DNA of 8,560 nucleotides from an uncultured bacterium (GTDB lineage Bacteria > Bacillota > Clostridia > Christensenellales > Borkfalkiaceae), in NCBI GenBank assembly GCA_934871445.1, contig CAKXBD010000049.1, positions 1-8,560 on the forward strand, in the 5' to 3' direction. The translations under genes and the position numbers were made by a program. Of this stretch, positions 6,256 to 8,560 are shown in pieces (within the stretch, counting starts at the first letter, position 1; every line of letters begins with the position of its first letter). The notes beneath the pieces are model-generated. The model was given only the letters and a program-made list of their open reading frames with translations. It was not told where the DNA came from and did no database searches.

Positions 6256-7287
6256 ATGAAAAAATTAATGAAAGCGGCCGTATTTCACGGCAGGCATGAT
6301 ATAAAAATCGAAAATATTCCCGTTCCCGAAATCAAAGGGAACGAAGTGCTCGTAAAGGTGGCGTATTGCGGCGTTTGCGGGACGGATGTACATATATTTG
6401 AAGGGGATAAAGGCTGTGCGGAAGTTCATCCTCCCATAGTTCTCGGTCACGAATTTGCGGGCGAAATCGTCGCTGTGGGCGACGGAGTAAAGGACAGAAA
6501 AATCGGGGACAGAGTGGACGTAGATCCGAACGTGTTGTGTGAAGCGTGTCCCGCGTGCCTTTCCGCAAAAGGTCACTTTTGCGAGCATATGACGGGAATC
6601 GGGACCATGGTCAACGGGGGCTTTGCGGAATATGTCGCCGTTCCCGCAAAGCAGACGCATCTGCTTTCGGAAAAGACGGATTTGAAAGCCGCGGCGATGA
6701 CGGAGCCGCTCGCCTGTTGTCTGCACGGCATCGATATGTGCGATATTCGGGCGGGGGACAAAGTCCTCGTTATCGGCGGGGGAATGATAGGGCTTTTGAT
6801 GTTACAGCTTTCCCGCCTTTCCGGCGCCGCGTTCGTCGCGGTTTCCGAGCCGGTTTCCTCCAAGCGCGAACAGGCGAAAAAATTGGGCGCGGACTTATGT
6901 TTGGACCCCTGTGCCGTACCTTCCGAACAATTTGAGGCGGAATGTCGGAAATATAATTTCAATTGCGTCATCGAATGTTGCGGATTGACAAAGACGATAG
7001 AGCAAGCCGTTCGGGTAGCGGGGTGTAAGGCGACGGTGATGATGTTCGGGCTCACAAAGCCCGACGCCGCGATTTCTTTAAGGCCGTACGACGTATTCAG
7101 CAAGGAATTGACCTTGCGTTCCTCGTATATCAATCCCTATACGCAGGCGCGGGCCTTGGCGTTGATCGAAAGCGGCCGCATCGACGTGACGAGCATGCAG
7201 TGCCCGCCCGTTTCTTTGGAAGAACTTTCTTTTGTGCTTTCCGATGAAAAAGCGCGCGCAAAAGGAAAATTTGTGGTACAATTATGA
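6256..7287 (+). CDS. Zinc-dependent medium-chain alcohol/polyol dehydrogenase
   Basis: A 343-residue cytoplasmic oxidoreductase of the sorbitol/threonine dehydrogenase branch of the MDR superfamily, a normal length for it. Catalytic zinc ligands are Cys41 (in CGVCGTDVH), His65-Glu66 (GHEF) and probably Glu150 (TEPLACCLHG). The structural zinc site is intact, with Cys95, Cys98, Cys101 and Cys109. The Rossmann motif is VLVIGGGMIG with G174, G176 and G179, and an acidic Glu198 at the end of the second strand (AVSEP) suggests NAD rather than NADP. ATG 6256 is chosen because CGAGG lies 9 bases upstream; ATG 6268 is in frame but lacks a site. It is the first gene of an operon whose next members are a HAD enzyme (4-base overlap) and a GH78 enzyme, so its substrate is probably a polyol, sugar or sugar acid. 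The exact substrate cannot be read, and names such as L-iditol or galactitol-phosphate dehydrogenase would be guesses. Confidence 0.9.
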   Translation: MKKLMKAAVFHGRHDIKIENIPVPEIKGNEVLVKVAYCGVCGTDVHIFEGDKGCAEVHPPIVLGHEFAGEIVAVGDGVKDRKIGDRVDVDPNVLCEACPACLSAKGHFCEHMTGIGTMVNGGFAEYVAVPAKQTHLLSEKTDLKAAAMTEPLACCLHGIDMCDIRAGDKVLVIGGGMIGLLMLQLSRLSGAAFVAVSEPVSSKREQAKKLGADLCLDPCAVPSEQFEAECRKYNFNCVIECCGLTKTIEQAVRVAGCKATVMMFGLTKPDAAISLRPYDVFSKELTLRSSYINPYTQARALALIESGRIDVTSMQCPPVSLEELSFVLSDEKARAKGKFVVQL

Positions 7288-7955
7288 TTAAGACGGTAAT
7301 TTTCGATATGGACGGCGTGATTGCCGATACCGAGCCTCTGCACGAGCAGGCGCGAAATGTTCTTTTACGAAAGCTCGGATTGGATGTGGAGAGAATTTCT
7401 CCGACGGCAATCGGCAGGAGCAAGCGCGCGTTTTGGGGCGAGGTCTCGGAAAAATATAAGCTGCCCTATTCTGCGGAACAGCTCACGGTAAAGGAGTTTG
7501 ACCTTTTAATGAAAATCGCGGAGGAGTCGAAGCTCAAACCTTCCGCGGGGCTCTGCGAACTTTTGGAGTATTTGAAGCAAAACGGGATAAAGGCCGCCGT
7601 GGCGTCTTCTTCGGACAGGAATTACGTAGAGTGTATTTTGGAAATAACGAATTTAACGGACTATTTTTTCGCCACTTCCTGCGGGGATGACGTTTCCGAG
7701 GCGAAACCCGCGCCGGACGTGTATCTGAACGCTCTTACTCTGTGCGGAACCTGCGCGGAAGAAGCGATTGCCATAGAGGATTCCGATACGGGCGCGAAGG
7801 CGGCGAAGGCCGCGGGAATCGCCTGTATCGCGTACGACGTAGTGACCGATGAAAAGCTGAAACAAAGTTTTGCCGCTTGTGCCTATAAAATCAAGGATAT
7901 GCGCGACATTGAAAATATTGTGCAAGGAGTAGATTGTAACCGCTATGCGATTTGA
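7284..7955 (+). CDS. HAD-superfamily hydrolase, beta-phosphoglucomutase-like
   Basis: A 223-residue cytoplasmic enzyme of the HAD subfamily IA/beta-PGM group, at its usual length. All four HAD motifs are present: nucleophile Asp8 and acid/base Asp10 in FDMDGV; Ser108 in VASSS; Lys141 in KPAPDVY; and Glu165-Asp166 in IEDSDTG. A helical cap is inserted at about residues 16-85. His20 and the G-R-S-K-R stretch at 44-48 correspond to cap residues that position the sugar phosphate in beta-phosphoglucomutase. However, the SASKN stretch of the lactococcal enzyme is SSSDRN here, so a sugar-phosphate phosphatase is equally possible. The start ATG overlaps the dehydrogenase stop as ATGA, pointing to translational coupling; no strong ribosome binding site is close. 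The context suggests action on a phosphorylated sugar or polyol made during glycoside breakdown. Confidence 0.85.
   Translation: MIKTVIFDMDGVIADTEPLHEQARNVLLRKLGLDVERISPTAIGRSKRAFWGEVSEKYKLPYSAEQLTVKEFDLLMKIAEESKLKPSAGLCELLEYLKQNGIKAAVASSSDRNYVECILEITNLTDYFFATSCGDDVSEAKPAPDVYLNALTLCGTCAEEAIAIEDSDTGAKAAKAAGIACIAYDVVTDEKLKQSFAACAYKIKDMRDIENIVQGVDCNRYAI
7924..7929 (+). promoter_or_regulatory. Ribosome binding site inside the HAD gene, for the rhamnosidase
   Basis: AAGGAG lies 15 bases before ATG 7945, longer than optimal. A TAG at 7930-7932 closes the rhamnosidase frame upstream, and no other standard start follows before 7945, so this ATG is effectively forced. Coupling to the overlapping HAD gene probably helps initiation. 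Confidence 0.5.
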
Positions 7956-8560
7956 AAAATCATTTATCGCCGCAACTGAGGAATATTCCGACTATAATAA
8001 ACGGGTTCCCGCTCCGTATATCCGCGGGAGCTTCAACTTGAAAAAATGTCCCAAAGCCGCGGAAATCACGATTACGGCGCTCGGGTTTTACGATTTATAT
8101 GTCAACGGAACTCGCATTACAAAGGGGATTTTGGCGCCGTATATCTCCAATCCCGAACAGGTGGTCGTATACGATAATTACGACATCGTTTCGTACCTGC
8201 ATACGGGTAAAAACGTCATCGGGGTAATTTTGGGAAACGGCTTCACGAACAATTTCGGCGGGGCGCCTTGGGATTTCGAGAAATCGTCCTTTCGCGCCGC
8301 GCCCAAGACGGCGTTTTGCGTAGAGCTTGACGGAGAGGAGTTTTTATCCACTCAAAAGCCTTTGAAATGGGCGCCGTCTCCGATTTTATGGGACGACTAC
8401 CGCGAGGGCGAGGTATACGACGCGAGGAAGGAAATCGCGGGCTGGAACCTCCCCGATTTCGACGATTCCGAGTGGGCGGAAACAATTTCGGCGCCATCTC
8501 CGTCCGGTCGGTGTCTGCTTGCGGATATTGAGCCGATTCGGGAATATAAAAAGAGGAAAG
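7945..8560 (+). CDS. Alpha-L-rhamnosidase, GH78 type (N-terminal part)
   Basis: The first 205 residues of a protein running off the right edge. They match the N-terminal beta-sandwich part of GH78 rhamnosidases: APYIRGSF at 23-30 (usual APYxRxxF), ALGFYDLYVNG at 45-55 with APY at 64-66, GKNVIGVILGNGF at 88-100, then the diagnostic DDYREGEVYDAR at 150-161, GW at 166-167 and FDDSEW at 172-177. The catalytic (alpha/alpha)6 barrel lies beyond the window; full members are usually about 850-1000 residues. The enzyme hydrolyses terminal alpha-L-rhamnose from glycosides or polysaccharide fragments. There is no signal peptide, so it should act on imported substrate in the cytoplasm. It overlaps the HAD gene by 11 bases and belongs to the same operon. 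The family call is confident; the substrate linkage and aglycone are unknown. Confidence 0.9.
   Translation, partial: MRFEKSFIAATEEYSDYNKRVPAPYIRGSFNLKKCPKAAEITITALGFYDLYVNGTRITKGILAPYISNPEQVVVYDNYDIVSYLHTGKNVIGVILGNGFTNNFGGAPWDFEKSSFRAAPKTAFCVELDGEEFLSTQKPLKWAPSPILWDDYREGEVYDARKEIAGWNLPDFDDSEWAETISAPSPSGRCLLADIEPIREYKKRK

Noticed and set aside
6268..6270. Alternative ATG start for the dehydrogenase at Met5
   Set aside because: No ribosome binding site at a suitable distance; CGAGG is correctly spaced for ATG 6256. The difference is four residues and does not affect the call.
8243..8497. Antisense open frame of 84 codons at the right end
   Set aside because: Pro/Arg-rich shadow of the rhamnosidase frame, which carries diagnostic GH78 motifs across the same bases.

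Overview
The window reads as a carbohydrate-uptake and glycoside-breakdown neighbourhood from a low-to-mid GC Gram-positive bacterium, most likely an anaerobic gut-type Bacillota (Clostridia). Evidence: strong AAGGAGG/GGAGGAG ribosome binding sites, a TTG start, two lipobox signal peptides with no outer-membrane (SusC/SusD) machinery, and a tightly packed plus-strand layout. A closer assignment (for example Christensenellales) would be a guess from protein style. All recognisable genes are on the plus strand.

Unit 1 (1-5989, closed by terminators at about 6044-6096): the last 27 codons of an unidentified protein; a 540-residue extracellular solute-binding lipoprotein (106-1728) starting 21 bases later; an 11-bp perfect GC-rich stem-loop (1740-1763); and a 1399-residue surface lipoprotein (1790-5989). 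The large lipoprotein holds Ig-like segments, a pair of related carbohydrate-binding-like beta-sandwiches, and a C-terminal half made of two copies of an approximately 350-residue module (Ig-like segment plus GLUG-style beta-helix). No ABC permease or ATPase gene lies between or after the two lipoproteins.

The intergenic stretch 5990-6255 holds a strong hairpin terminator, a second smaller terminator-like hairpin, a near-perfect 16-bp AT-rich palindrome, and a degenerate tandem array with a 23-25 base period running up to the next gene.

Unit 2 (6256-8560, running off the end): a zinc-dependent medium-chain dehydrogenase, a beta-phosphoglucomutase-like HAD hydrolase overlapping it by ATGA, and the N-terminal 205 residues of a GH78-type alpha-L-rhamnosidase overlapping the HAD gene by 11 bases. 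None of the three has a signal peptide, so they should act in the cytoplasm.

Working model (inference): the two lipoproteins capture a rhamnose-containing glycan or glycoside outside the cell, a transporter encoded elsewhere imports it, the rhamnosidase splits off L-rhamnose inside, and the dehydrogenase and HAD enzyme process a released sugar, polyol or sugar phosphate. The least familiar elements are the large repeat-built lipoprotein paired with a solute-binding protein, and the periodic array upstream of unit 2.
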